DNA from: DATFEN01 sp035691285
GTDB taxonomy: Bacteria > Acidobacteriota > Vicinamibacteria > Fen-336
Direction of reading: 5' to 3'
DNA length: 23,720 bases
Assembly (NCBI GenBank): GCA_035691285.1
Contig: DASSJI010000164.1
Coordinates: 1 to 23,720, forward strand
In this document: positions 7,717 through 15,871 of the stretch, piece after piece
Position numbering within the stretch: the stretch's first letter is position 1
Layout: each line of letters opens with the position of its first letter
Notes under the pieces: generated by a model
Seen by the model: only the letters and a program-made list of their open reading frames with translations
What the model was told of the DNA's origin: nothing
The model's database searches: none
Made by a program: the position numbers and the translations under genes

Positions 7717-8808
7717 TCAGCCGGCGTCGGGCTCGCGCGTCAGTGCGGCGACCAGGCGGGCCATCGCCTCGCGGCTCTGCCTCAGGGCAAACGCCCGCGT
7801 CGGGCGCGGCTCGAGCCTGACCGTGGCGTCGCGCGGGTTCAAGGCGCCGAGCAGGGCCGAGAATCCCTCGTGGCTCGCGTCGGTCGCCGGAGTCGCATCC
7901 GCGAGCCCCACGGTCGAGCGCGCCAGGCGGAGAGCCTCGACGAGGCTGCGAGCCCGCGGGTAGCGGCGCGTCGGGTCCTTGTCGAGGCTTTTCCGGAGGA
8001 TCGGGAGCAGCGGCGGCGGAAGGCGCGCGGCCTTCGGGCCCGTGAGGGGCGGAGCGTCCTCGACCTGCTTGCGCACCGTCGCCGCCGCGGTGTCGCCCTT
8101 GAACGGCAGGTCCCCGGTGAACAGCTCGAAGACCACGACGCCCAGCGAGTAGACGTCGCTCGCAAAGGCCACCCCATCGCCCCTGGCCTGCTCGGGGCTC
8201 ATGTACTCCGGCGTGCCGTGCACCTGCCCGCCCGCGCCGCGGGCCGCGTCCTCGACGCGCTCGGCGAGGTCGAAGTCGAGGAGCCGGAAGCGGCCGGACC
8301 GGTCCACGATGACGTTGGGGCTCTTGACGTCGCGGTGGACGATGCCGGCGTCGTGGACGGCCTGAAGGCCTCTCGCGATCTGGATCGCGCCCTCGAAGGC
8401 GTGCTCGGCGGGCAGGCCGCCGGACCTCGCGAGCAGGCGCTTCAGGTCGATGCCCTCGACCAGCTCCGTCACCAGGTAGAGGCGGCGGCCGTCCTCGCCG
8501 CAGTCGAGGATGCGGCACACGTTGCGGTGGCGCACCTTCTGGGCGAGCTGCATCTCGGTGCGGAACCGCTCGCGCATGTCACGCCGCTCCGCCCACTCGG
8601 GCCCCAGCACCTTGACCGCCACCGGCCTGCCGCTGACGCGGTCGCGGGCGCGGAAGACCGTTCCCATGCCTCCGCGCCCGAGCGGGGCGAGGACTTCGTA
8701 GCGCGCGCCGAGGATGCGGCCGGGTCTGAGGTTCGTGGCGAGAGTGTAGGACACTCGGGCGCGGCGCAGCCAGGATCGCCGCTGCTCCGGCCGCGGCTCG
8801 CTGGGCAT
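7717..8808 (-). CDS. Cytosolic PknB-like Ser/Thr protein kinase with DFD motif
   Basis: This 363-residue product is a Hanks-type kinase with no transmembrane or sensor domain. From the ATG at 8808 the glycine loop GRGGMGTVF is at 44-52, the ATP-binding lysine in VAVKVL at Lys66, the helix-C glutamate at Glu85, and the catalytic loop HRDVKSPN at 158-165. HGTPEYMSPEQA at 198-208 is the P+1/APE region. The metal-binding DFG motif is DFD (178-180); the essential Asp is kept but the Gly is replaced. About 70 residues follow the kinase domain without a recognised fold. I chose ATG 8808 because AAGGAG lies 10 nt upstream; an in-frame TTG at 8847 would add 13 residues but has no such site. The gene is divergent from the META lipoprotein gene. 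The substrate is unknown. Confidence 0.88.
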   Translation of the reverse strand: MPSEPRPEQRRSWLRRARVSYTLATNLRPGRILGARYEVLAPLGRGGMGTVFRARDRVSGRPVAVKVLGPEWAERRDMRERFRTEMQLAQKVRHRNVCRILDCGEDGRRLYLVTELVEGIDLKRLLARSGGLPAEHAFEGAIQIARGLQAVHDAGIVHRDVKSPNVIVDRSGRFRLLDFDLAERVEDAARGAGGQVHGTPEYMSPEQARGDGVAFASDVYSLGVVVFELFTGDLPFKGDTAAATVRKQVEDAPPLTGPKAARLPPPLLPILRKSLDKDPTRRYPRARSLVEALRLARSTVGLADATPATDASHEGFSALLGALNPRDATVRLEPRPTRAFALRQSREAMARLVAALTREPDAG

Positions 8809-8818
8809 GGGATCTGCT

Positions 8819-8824
8819 CTCCTT
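8819..8824 (-). promoter_or_regulatory. Ribosome-binding site that fixes the kinase start
   Basis: On the minus strand AAGGAG is followed after 10 nt by ATG 8808. This favours 8808 over the in-frame TTG at 8847. Confidence 0.6.
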
Positions 8825-8850
8825 CTCCGTGGCCGTGATGCGTCCAAGGA

Positions 8851-8856
8851 AAGGAG
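8851..8856 (+). promoter_or_regulatory. Ribosome-binding site that favours a TTG start for the META lipoprotein
   Basis: AAGGAG is followed after 8 nt by TTG 8865, in frame with the META gene. The earlier in-frame GTG/ATG candidates (8829, 8835, 8838) have no purine-rich site and would place a long charged stretch before the signal peptide. Confidence 0.5.
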
Positions 8857-8864
8857 ACGGGTCT

Positions 8865-9302
8865 TTGTTCCGATCCTGCTATGAGTTAGGGCGTTGGCTC
8901 CCGCGCGCTGTGATCATGTGCGGAGTCCTCCTGTCCTCCTGTGGTGACGGTCCGACCGCGCCCAACCCGGCGGACTACCAGAACGTCGACTGGCGGCTCG
9001 ACTCGCTCCAGCGCGCCGACTACAGCATCGTGAGTCCTCCCGCGGGCGCCTCCTTCTCGGTGCGCTTCGACGACGACGGCAGCCTCTCGGCCCGGGCGGA
9101 CTGCAACTCCTGCCACGCGCTCTACACGGTGACGGGAACGGAGCTGGCCCTGTCGCCCATGGCGTGCACGCTCGTGGCGTGTCCGAGCGCGCCCTTCGAC
9201 AGCGAGTTCACGAGCGTCCTGTCCACCGCGACCCGCGTCGAGACCGATGGCGACGCCCTCACGTTGCGGTCGCCCCAGGGAACGCTCCGGTTCGTCCGCT
9301 AG
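8865..9302 (+). CDS. META/HslJ-domain lipoprotein
   Basis: From TTG 8865 the product is 145 residues. The N-terminus has Arg residues, a short hydrophobic run and the lipobox LLSSC (Cys26), so it is predicted to be lipid-anchored in the envelope. Residues about 37-145 are one META domain, as in HslJ of Escherichia coli. VDWRLDSL is followed by FSVRFDDDGSLSARADCNSC, then a late SPMACTLVAC, a small-residue strand and TLRFVR. The CNSC and AC cysteines could form disulphides outside the cytoplasm. HslJ-like proteins are associated with stress or antibiotic tolerance, but their biochemistry is unclear. The start is uncertain between 8829, 8838 and 8865; the lipobox and stop are the same in each case. 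It is divergent from the kinase gene with only 56 nt between the chosen starts. Confidence 0.8.
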   Translation: MFRSCYELGRWLPRAVIMCGVLLSSCGDGPTAPNPADYQNVDWRLDSLQRADYSIVSPPAGASFSVRFDDDGSLSARADCNSCHALYTVTGTELALSPMACTLVACPSAPFDSEFTSVLSTATRVETDGDALTLRSPQGTLRFVR

Positions 9303-9436
9303 GCTAGGCGAGCGCTCCGCCCCGCCTTCTCGACTCCACGCGCGCGCAGGCCGCCACCGCGATCGCCAGCAGGGTCGGGCGATCGATCGCGTCGCGGGTG
9401 GGGCTCGTCATGCGTGGGGAGTATTACCATCGCCGC

Positions 9437-11710
9437 GTGCCCGTGTCGCTGCCCATCGACCCCTTCGTGCCCGAGATCGTCGCGGCGGTGCGGGACCGGG
9501 GGAAGGCGATCGTCGTCGCTCCCCCAGGCGCCGGCAAGACCACGCGCGTTCCTCCCGCCCTGGCCGCCGACGGCCCGCTGATCCTGCTGCAGCCGCGCCG
9601 CGTGGCCGCCCGCAGCCTGGCGCGCCGCATCGCCGAGGAGCGCGGCCTCACCCTCGGCGAGGACGTGGGCTGGCAGGTCCGCTTCGAGCGGCGCTACTCG
9701 GAGCGGACGCGGCTGCTCGTGGCGACCGAGGGCATCCTCACCGCGCGCCTGCAGGGCGATCCGCTGCTCGGGGGCTTCCGCACCGTCGTCCTCGACGAGT
9801 TCCACGAGCGCAGCCTGCATGCCGACCTGGCGCTGGCGCTGGCGCGCCAGGCGGCGCGGGCGCGGGACGACCTGCGCCTGGTCGTGATGTCGGCGACCCT
9901 GGACGCCGCGCGGGTCGCGGCGTTCCTCGACGGCGCTCCGGTCGTGGAGGTGCCCGGCCGTCCGCACCCCGTGGAGATCGAGTACGCCGCGGGCCGCGAC
10001 GTCGCCGACGCGGTCCGCGCCGCCGTCGCCCGCGAGGGAGGCCACGTGCTCGTGTTCCTGCCGGGGGCGCCCGAGATCCGTCGGGCGCAGAGGGACCTCG
10101 CTGCGCTCGAGGCTCGAGGCGTCGCGGTGCTGCCCCTGCACGGCTCGCTCCCGGCCGAGGCGCAGGACGCCGCCCTGGCTCCCTCGCAGCGCCGCCGGGT
10201 GATCCTCGCGACCAACGTCGCCGAGACCTCGCTGACCGTCGAGGGCGTCACCGACGTGATCGACACCGGCCTGCACAAGGTCCTCCGCTACGATCCGGAG
10301 AAGGGCCTCGACCGCCTCGAGACGGAGCGCATCTCCAGTGACTCCGCGGAGCAGCGGGCGTTCCGCGCGGGCCGCACTGCTCCCGGCCGCGCGCTGCGCC
10401 TCTGGGATGCCCGGATGCGCCTCCGTCCGCACCGGGAGCCGGAGATCGCCCGCGTCGACCTCGCCGGCCCGGTCCTGGACGTGCTCGCCTGGGGCGGCGA
10501 CCCGCTGCGCTTCGAGTGGTTCGAGGCGCCGCCGGAGCCGGCGGTCCGGGCCGCTCTGGAGCTGCTCGAGCGCCTGGGCGCAGCCCGCGAGCACCGGCTG
10601 ACGCCGCTCGGCGACGCCTTGCGCCGCTTGCCGCTGCATCCGCGCCTGGGCCGCGTGCTGCTGGCGGCGGGCGCCAGCGACCAGGCGGCGCAGGCTTGCG
10701 CCTTGCTCTCCGAGCGGGTGACCTATCGTCCCGTGTCCGAGGCGACCGATTGCGACGTTCTGGCGCACCTCGGCCGCGGCGAGCTTCCGTCCGGAACTGC
10801 ACGAGCCGCGGGCGAGATCGCCACCCTGGCCCGCCGGCTCGAAGCGGCGGCGGCACCGAGCCGTGATCCGGACGCGGCCCTCCGCCGCGCCCTGCTCCTC
10901 GGCTTCCCGGACCGCGTGGCGCGCAGGCGCGAGCCGGGATCGCCGCGGGTGCTGCTCTCGTCGGGAACCGGAGCCACGCTCGGTCCCGAGAGCGGCGTGC
11001 GCGGGGGAGAGTTCCTCGTGGCCCTCGACGTGGGCGCCGCAGGCGCAGGCGAGGCGCGCGTCCGCATGGCGAGCCGCGTCGAGCGTGAATGGCTGGAGCC
11101 GACGCGGCGCGAGACGGTCCATCGCCTCGAGGGCGGCCGCGTCCGTGCGTTCGAGCAGGAGCTCCTCGGCGTCCTCGTGCTCGCCGAACGTCCCGTGCCT
11201 CCGGATCCGGCCGAGGCCGAGCGGCTGCTCGTGGCGGCCGCGTGCGAGCGCGGCTTCGGGCCCGCCGGCGAGGCGCTCCTGCGGCGGCTCCGCTTCGCGG
11301 GGCTCGCGACCGACGTCGACGGGCTCCTGCGCGCCTCGCTGGCCGGGCGCACCGAGCTGCCGGAGCTCGACCTGGGCGCGTGGCTGACCCACGCGACGCG
11401 GCGCGACCTGGATCGGCTCGCGCCCGACAGCCTCGCGCTGCCGAGCGGCCGCCGCGTCCGCCTGACGTATCGCGACGACGGCGCCGTGGTCGCGGCCGTC
11501 AAGCTCCAGGAGCTGTTTGGCGTCCAGGACACGCCGCGCCTGGGTCCGCGCCTCGAGCCCGTGCTGCTGGAGCTCCTGGCTCCCAACGGGCGGCCCGTCC
11601 AGACCACTCGCGACCTGCGCAGCTTCTGGGCGCGGACCTACCCGGAGGTGCGCAGGGAGCTGCGCGGGCGCTACCCGAAGCACCGCTGGCCGGAGGATCC
11701 CTCCGGATAG
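9437..11710 (+). CDS. hrpB: ATP-dependent RNA helicase HrpB (DEAH-box-like)
   Basis: The 757-residue product has full HrpB architecture and length. From GTG 9437 the helicase core shows Walker A GAGKTT (31-36), motif Ia QPRRVAARS, motif II DEFH (120-123), motif III SAT (152-154) and motif V ATNVAETSLT. The HA2-like region and the HrpB C-terminal domain follow, ending in the diagnostic GRYPKHRWPEDP. Motif VI reads QRAFRAGR (306-313); the usual form is QRAGRAGR, so one glycine is a phenylalanine. HrpB belongs to the DEAH/RHA helicase group; its RNA target is not well defined. The start is a choice: VSLPIDPFVPEI aligns with the E. coli HrpB N-terminus (MSSLPVAAVLPEL), which supports 9437 or 9443, while GTG 9398 and ATG 9410 are in-frame alternatives. 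No strong ribosome-binding site favours any of them. Confidence 0.92.
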   Translation: MPVSLPIDPFVPEIVAAVRDRGKAIVVAPPGAGKTTRVPPALAADGPLILLQPRRVAARSLARRIAEERGLTLGEDVGWQVRFERRYSERTRLLVATEGILTARLQGDPLLGGFRTVVLDEFHERSLHADLALALARQAARARDDLRLVVMSATLDAARVAAFLDGAPVVEVPGRPHPVEIEYAAGRDVADAVRAAVAREGGHVLVFLPGAPEIRRAQRDLAALEARGVAVLPLHGSLPAEAQDAALAPSQRRRVILATNVAETSLTVEGVTDVIDTGLHKVLRYDPEKGLDRLETERISSDSAEQRAFRAGRTAPGRALRLWDARMRLRPHREPEIARVDLAGPVLDVLAWGGDPLRFEWFEAPPEPAVRAALELLERLGAAREHRLTPLGDALRRLPLHPRLGRVLLAAGASDQAAQACALLSERVTYRPVSEATDCDVLAHLGRGELPSGTARAAGEIATLARRLEAAAAPSRDPDAALRRALLLGFPDRVARRREPGSPRVLLSSGTGATLGPESGVRGGEFLVALDVGAAGAGEARVRMASRVEREWLEPTRRETVHRLEGGRVRAFEQELLGVLVLAERPVPPDPAEAERLLVAAACERGFGPAGEALLRRLRFAGLATDVDGLLRASLAGRTELPELDLGAWLTHATRRDLDRLAPDSLALPSGRRVRLTYRDDGAVVAAVKLQELFGVQDTPRLGPRLEPVLLELLAPNGRPVQTTRDLRSFWARTYPEVRRELRGRYPKHRWPEDPSG

Positions 11711-11782
11711 CGGGCTACGGCTCGGCCATCAGCTCGAAGATCGAGCGCGAAGACCACGCCCGAAATCCACGGCGCCAAACCG

Positions 11783-14134
11783 TCAGAGCCGGAACAGGTA
11801 GCTGAACTTCACGAAGAAGCCGTCGGCCTCCCGGGACAGGTCCCGAAACCGGAACGCGTCGGACTCGAGCGACGTGCTGCCGTAGCCGGCGAAGAACACC
11901 GTGCCCGGCGTGGGCTGCCAGGCGAAGAGCGCTTCGCAGCGCAGGCGGTTCGAGCGCGCTTCGGGCGCCGGCGCGTACGCGCCGGTCGCCGCGCCGCGGA
12001 TGAGGATCGGGCGCTCGGTCCGCGAGTCGTCCCGGAGCGCGTCGCGGAACCGCGCGTCGTATTCCCCGACCAGGCGCACGAAGATCGCGCGCGTGGCCTG
12101 GTACTCGAGCTTGAGCCGCGGAATCTGTCGGCGGCCGACGAGGGTGCCGTCGCTCCTCCTGGCGAACTGCTGCAGGTTGTAGAGGAGGCTGGCGCGGAGC
12201 TTCTCCGTCGGCCGGACGTCGGCCTCCAGGGTGGCGTAGACGATGTCGGCGCTCGACCACTCGAAGAAGTTCTCGTCCTTGCCCCACAAGAGCTCGCCTC
12301 GGCCGGAGAAGCGCTTGAAGTCGGGTGTCGTGACGCTCAGCACCCAGTCGAGGTTCGACAGGCGCGGGACGCCCACGAAGGGCAGCACCTCTCCCGGCTG
12401 GTCTCCGGCCAGGCCGTAGTCCGCGTACAGCTCCGGGTCGTAGCCGAAGGACTCGACGAGGACCGAGGCGCCCGCCTTCCAGCCGCCGCGCAAGGTGACG
12501 TTGTTGTTCACGTGGAACTTCCTGTCCTGGACCCCTCCCGGACCGAAGAACGCGTCGTACGTCCAGATCCCGTCGAGGACGAGGTCCACGTTCCACGACT
12601 CGACGAGGGCGCCCTTCCCTCCGAGGAACGTGAAGCGCTGGTCGGCGTTGGCGCGCACGATCCCGGCGCGGCCGATGAAGCCGGCCGCGGCGCGGAACTC
12701 GTCGTCGATCCCGGTGATCAGGACGCGCGTGCCCAGGCGCCGGCCGTTGCGGTTGAAGATCGCCTCGAACAGCGGCCCGTCGCTCCGCTCTCCGGCGAGC
12801 TCGGTGGCCGAGAAGGCCCCCTGCAGGTCCAGGGAATAGATCCCCCCGAGCGCCACGCGCGCGTCGATTCCGGCCACGCGGTTCCAGTCCTCGGCGTCGA
12901 TCTTGTCGGTGTAGACGAGGCCGAGCCGCGAGCCCGCGCCCACGTCCCTCCGCGCGCGCAGGATGTTGAAGAAAGGCCGATCCTGGCCGCTGCGCGAGGT
13001 GGCGGCGTCGTCGAGGGCCGTCAGCAGGCCGAGGCTCGTGCCCGAGACGGTGCCCGTCAGCTTGGCCGCGGCGACGGGCGCCACCACGCGCCGCGTGTAG
13101 ACGAGGCGGTTGGGCGTCGAGAACTGCTCGAGACCGTCGAGGAAGAAGGGCCGCTTCTCGGGGAAGAAGACGGCGATGCGCGGGTCGTACTGCACCTGGC
13201 TGGCGTCCGACTCGACCTGGGAGAAGTCGGGGTTCACCGTGCCGTTCAGCGTCAGGTTCGGCGTCACGCCCCAGCGGACGTTGCCGCCGAACTCGGGCGA
13301 GCGGGCGTCGTAGCGCCAGTCGCTGGCATCGCGCGCGCCTTCGGCCCGCGCGGTCGCGAACGGGTTCAAGTCGAGGACCAGCCCTGGGCGCAGCTCGCGC
13401 AGGCCCTCCAGGGTTCCGGCCTGGGCGAGGAAGGACGTGGCGTCGCGCCGGGCCGGCGTCCACGAGTCCTCGTATCCCGTGCTCTGGCTCTTGCGCAGCA
13501 CGTGGAGGCCCCAGTTCTGGACCTCGGCGCCCTGGTAGCGAAGGCTCTTGAAGGGCAGGCGGACCTCCACGTCGTATCCGGAATCGGTCAGCCGGCCTTT
13601 CGACTCGAAGACGAAGTCCGGCGCGAGGTCCGGGGGCTCGCGCTCGGTCGAGAGCCCCGCGAAGCCATTGCCCGTCTGGCGCGTCAGGCCCTCGACGAGC
13701 GTGCCGTCGGCCTGGACGCCGAGCGGGTTCACCATGAAGGCCGCCGCCTGGCGGCCGTCGTTGAAGGTGGAGATGAGGAGCGTGACCGAGTCCTCGGCTT
13801 CGATCCTGTCCCGCTGCGCCAGGCTCGCCCGCACGCTCCCCGGTGGCGCGTACGCCCGGATGCCGAAGTGGATCGCCGACGGCGAGTAGAAGACCAGCAC
13901 CTCGGTGCGCTGCTCGGCGGGCCGCCCGTCCACCGGCGCGTACTGCGAGAAGCCGGTGAGCAGCGCGGCCCGCGCCCAGGCCGGATCGTCGAGGGAGCCG
14001 TCGACGGCGACGCTCTCCTCCAGGCGCGGGATCGCCACGCGGACGTGGCCGTCGCGGCCGTTGTAGGTCGGCCGCACGGCCGCGGCCTCGGCGGTGTCGG
14101 CGTAGGCCGCCAGGAGCAGCGCGATCGGGATCAT
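11783..14134 (-). CDS. DUF5916 outer-membrane beta-barrel protein with CBM9-like N-terminal domain
   Basis: The 783-residue product has a signal peptide (MIPIALLLAAYADTAEAAA). A CBM9-like beta-sandwich follows at about 30-220, starting with AVDGSLDDPAWARA. The remainder, from about 235 to the end, is rich in alternating aromatic/polar strands. The DUF5916 signature NPDFSQVESDASQV is near residue 300, followed by VFFPEKRPFFLDG near 320. The C-terminus FVKFSYLFRL ends in the alternating aromatic pattern of BAM substrates. The family is common in Bacteroidota, Acidobacteriota and similar bacteria. It is thought to be an outer-membrane protein, possibly handling sugars or other ligands, but without a proven function. 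ATG 14134 has AAGGA 5 nt upstream. The gene converges on hrpB with 72 nt between stops and lies just downstream of leuB on the same strand, separated by 64 nt with its own candidate promoter. Confidence 0.87.
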   Translation of the reverse strand: MIPIALLLAAYADTAEAAAVRPTYNGRDGHVRVAIPRLEESVAVDGSLDDPAWARAALLTGFSQYAPVDGRPAEQRTEVLVFYSPSAIHFGIRAYAPPGSVRASLAQRDRIEAEDSVTLLISTFNDGRQAAAFMVNPLGVQADGTLVEGLTRQTGNGFAGLSTEREPPDLAPDFVFESKGRLTDSGYDVEVRLPFKSLRYQGAEVQNWGLHVLRKSQSTGYEDSWTPARRDATSFLAQAGTLEGLRELRPGLVLDLNPFATARAEGARDASDWRYDARSPEFGGNVRWGVTPNLTLNGTVNPDFSQVESDASQVQYDPRIAVFFPEKRPFFLDGLEQFSTPNRLVYTRRVVAPVAAAKLTGTVSGTSLGLLTALDDAATSRSGQDRPFFNILRARRDVGAGSRLGLVYTDKIDAEDWNRVAGIDARVALGGIYSLDLQGAFSATELAGERSDGPLFEAIFNRNGRRLGTRVLITGIDDEFRAAAGFIGRAGIVRANADQRFTFLGGKGALVESWNVDLVLDGIWTYDAFFGPGGVQDRKFHVNNNVTLRGGWKAGASVLVESFGYDPELYADYGLAGDQPGEVLPFVGVPRLSNLDWVLSVTTPDFKRFSGRGELLWGKDENFFEWSSADIVYATLEADVRPTEKLRASLLYNLQQFARRSDGTLVGRRQIPRLKLEYQATRAIFVRLVGEYDARFRDALRDDSRTERPILIRGAATGAYAPAPEARSNRLRCEALFAWQPTPGTVFFAGYGSTSLESDAFRFRDLSREADGFFVKFSYLFRL

Positions 14135-14172
14135 TCGGGTCCTTGAACGCCGCCCCCAGGGGCGTCGGAGGG

Positions 14173-14178
14173 ATTCTA
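14173..14178 (-). promoter_or_regulatory. Candidate -10 element for the DUF5916 gene
   Basis: TAGAAT on the minus strand matches the -10 consensus at five of six positions, about 39 nt before ATG 14134. At 18-nt spacing the upstream hexamer GTGAGC is a poor -35. A short GC hairpin (CGCCCC/GGGGCG, 14151-14164) lies between this element and the gene but lacks a T run. It may be the 3' end of the leu transcript or part of the 5' leader. Confidence 0.35.
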
Positions 14179-14198
14179 GCCGCTGAGGCTCGCCCGGC

Positions 14199-15266
14199 TC
14201 ACACCCCCCACTCGTAGGCGGCCGGCTCGGCCTGCGGCTCCTGCCAGCGCAGCCACTCGAGGTGGCGGTGGACCGCGCCGGTGAGCTCCGCCGTCGTGGC
14301 GGTCCCCCCGATGTCGGGCGTGCGCGCCTCGCGCAGGGCCTCCGCCATGGCCCGCTCCAGGCTGCGGGCGAGGTCGGGCCGGTCGAGGGCGTACTCGAGC
14401 AGCATCGCGACCGAGAGGATCGCTCCGGTCGGGTTGGCGATGCCGCGCCCGGCGACCTGGGGCGCCGAGCCGTGGACCGGCTCGAACAGCGGCGTCTGCT
14501 CGCCGAGCGAGGCGGACGGAAGCACGCCGATCGAGCCGACGATGGCGGCGGCCTCGTCGCTCAGGATGTCGCCGAACAGGTTCTCCGCGAGCACGACGTC
14601 GAAGCGCTGCGGGGCCTGGAGCAGCTCGAAGCTCATCGCGTCGACGTAGCGATGCTCGAGCTCGACCTCCGGGTACTCCTTCGCCACCGCGTTGACCGTG
14701 GCGCGCCACAGCCGCGACGCCTCGAGGACGTTGGCCTTGTCCACCGACGTGACGCGCCGCCTCCGTCTGCGCGCCTCCCGGAACGCCACGTGGGCCACCC
14801 TGGCCGTCTGCTCCCGGGACTGGCGCCAGGTGTTGAAGGCCTCTGTTCCCGTGGCGCCCCGCGGCTCGCCGAAGTAGACGCCGCCCAGGAGGTCGCGCAC
14901 GACGAGGACGTCGGCGTGGCGCACCAGCCGCTCGTGGAGCGGCGTCGGCAGGCCGAGGTGCTTCGCCGGTCGCAGGTTCGCGTAGAGGCCGAGAGACTGC
15001 CGGATGCGGAGCAGGCCCTCCTCCGGCCGGCGCGGGGCATCCTCCCACTTCGGGCCTCCGACTGCGCCGAGCAGCACGGCCCGGCTCTCGCGGCAGGCCG
15101 CGAGCGTCTCGGCCGGCAGTGGATCGCCGCTGGCGTCGATCGCAGCTCCTCCGATCAGGGCCTCGCGCACCTTGACCGGATGGCAGGCGCCGAGCACCGA
15201 CAGCGCGGCCTCGATGACTTCGGGGCCGACGCCGTCACCGCGGAGAACCGTGATCGTGGGCAGCAT
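14199..15266 (-). CDS. leuB: 3-isopropylmalate dehydrogenase
   Basis: LeuB oxidises and decarboxylates 3-isopropylmalate to 2-ketoisocaproate with NAD, the third step of the leucine branch. The 355-residue product has normal family length. Visible motifs are RGDGVGPEV near the N-terminus, LGAVGGPKW, the substrate-binding LRPAKHLG, the active-site segment SVDKANVLEASRLWR, AENLFGDILSDEAA for metal binding, and the NAD loop PVHGSAPQVAGRGIANPTGAILS. An unusual six-arginine run lies just before TSVDK. ATG 15266 follows the leuD stop by 2 nt, with AGGAGG inside the leuD tail 10 nt upstream. It is the last gene of the ilv-leu operon. The assignment is firm. Confidence 0.96.
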   Translation of the reverse strand: MLPTITVLRGDGVGPEVIEAALSVLGACHPVKVREALIGGAAIDASGDPLPAETLAACRESRAVLLGAVGGPKWEDAPRRPEEGLLRIRQSLGLYANLRPAKHLGLPTPLHERLVRHADVLVVRDLLGGVYFGEPRGATGTEAFNTWRQSREQTARVAHVAFREARRRRRRVTSVDKANVLEASRLWRATVNAVAKEYPEVELEHRYVDAMSFELLQAPQRFDVVLAENLFGDILSDEAAAIVGSIGVLPSASLGEQTPLFEPVHGSAPQVAGRGIANPTGAILSVAMLLEYALDRPDLARSLERAMAEALREARTPDIGGTATTAELTGAVHRHLEWLRWQEPQAEPAAYEWGV

Positions 15267-15268
15267 GG

Positions 15269-15871
15269 TCAAGAGACCTCCTGGAGCGGGGGCGTTGCGG
15301 AGGGACGGGACTCGAAGGCCGCGATGGCGGCCTCCCGGGACAGCAGGAACTGCAGCTCGTCCTGCCCTTCCAGCAGGCAGTAGCGCGGGAAGGGCTCGAG
15401 GGCGAAGGGCACAGAGACGCCGTCGGGCAGGATCAGCCGGAGCGACTCGACGTCCACGGTCACGCTGGCGCCCGGGGCCGACGCCAACCGGGCGTGCACG
15501 TCGGCCGTCACCGTGACGGGCACGAGCCCGTTCTTGAGCGCGTTGCGCCGGAAGATGTCGGCGAAGGATGGCGCGATCACGGCCCGGAAGCCGTGATCCG
15601 CGAGCGCCCAGACGGCGTGCTCGCGGGACGAGCCGCAGCCGAAGTTCCGGCCGGCCACGAGCACCTGGGCGCCCGCCGCGTCCACGGCGTTCAAGGCGAA
15701 GTCCGCGCGCGGGCGGCCGTCCTTGTCGTAGCGCCAGTCGGCGAACAGCGCGCGGCCGAGCCCGTCCTTCGTCGTCGTGGTCAGGAAGCGCGCGGGGATG
15801 ATCTGGTCGGTGTCCACGTTCTCGTTGGGCAGCACCACGGTGCGCGACGCGAGGCACCGGAGGGGCGTCAT
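15269..15871 (-). CDS. leuD: 3-isopropylmalate dehydratase, small subunit
   Basis: LeuD is the swivelling small subunit that pairs with LeuC to convert 2-isopropylmalate to 3-isopropylmalate in the cytoplasm. The 200-residue product has the bacterial LeuD motifs NENVDTDQIIPARFL near residue 17, DWRYDKDG, NFGCGSSREHAVWAL in the middle, and FADIFRRNALKNGL after it. ATG 15871 overlaps the TGA of leuC (ATGA), with GGGAG 8 nt upstream inside leuC. This matches one-to-one synthesis of the two subunits by coupled translation. Nothing is missing or unusual. Confidence 0.96.
   Translation of the reverse strand: MTPLRCLASRTVVLPNENVDTDQIIPARFLTTTTKDGLGRALFADWRYDKDGRPRADFALNAVDAAGAQVLVAGRNFGCGSSREHAVWALADHGFRAVIAPSFADIFRRNALKNGLVPVTVTADVHARLASAPGASVTVDVESLRLILPDGVSVPFALEPFPRYCLLEGQDELQFLLSREAAIAAFESRPSATPPLQEVS

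Noticed and set aside
9379..9390. Perfect 12-nt palindrome GCGATCGATCGC upstream of hrpB, with GCGATCGC nearby.
   Set aside because: GATC/CGAT-type palindromes are frequent in GC-rich DNA and this one is not aligned with a recognisable promoter, so an operator call is not supported.
9304..9411. A 35-residue minus-strand ORF with a hydrophobic centre (LLAIAVAACA) between the META and hrpB genes.
   Set aside because: No ribosome-binding site before its ATG, no recognised family, and open frames of this size are expected by chance at this GC content. TAATAC upstream on the minus strand was not enough to support it.
9299..11683. 794-codon open frame on the minus strand opposite hrpB.
   Set aside because: Antisense shadow of the firmly assigned hrpB frame: repetitive Arg/Gly/Ala-rich composition and no domain.
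11732..11746. Inverted repeat GCTCGA-AGA-TCGAGC between the convergent hrpB and DUF5916 genes.
   Set aside because: Only 6 bp with a 3-nt loop and no T run on either strand; too weak for a terminator call.
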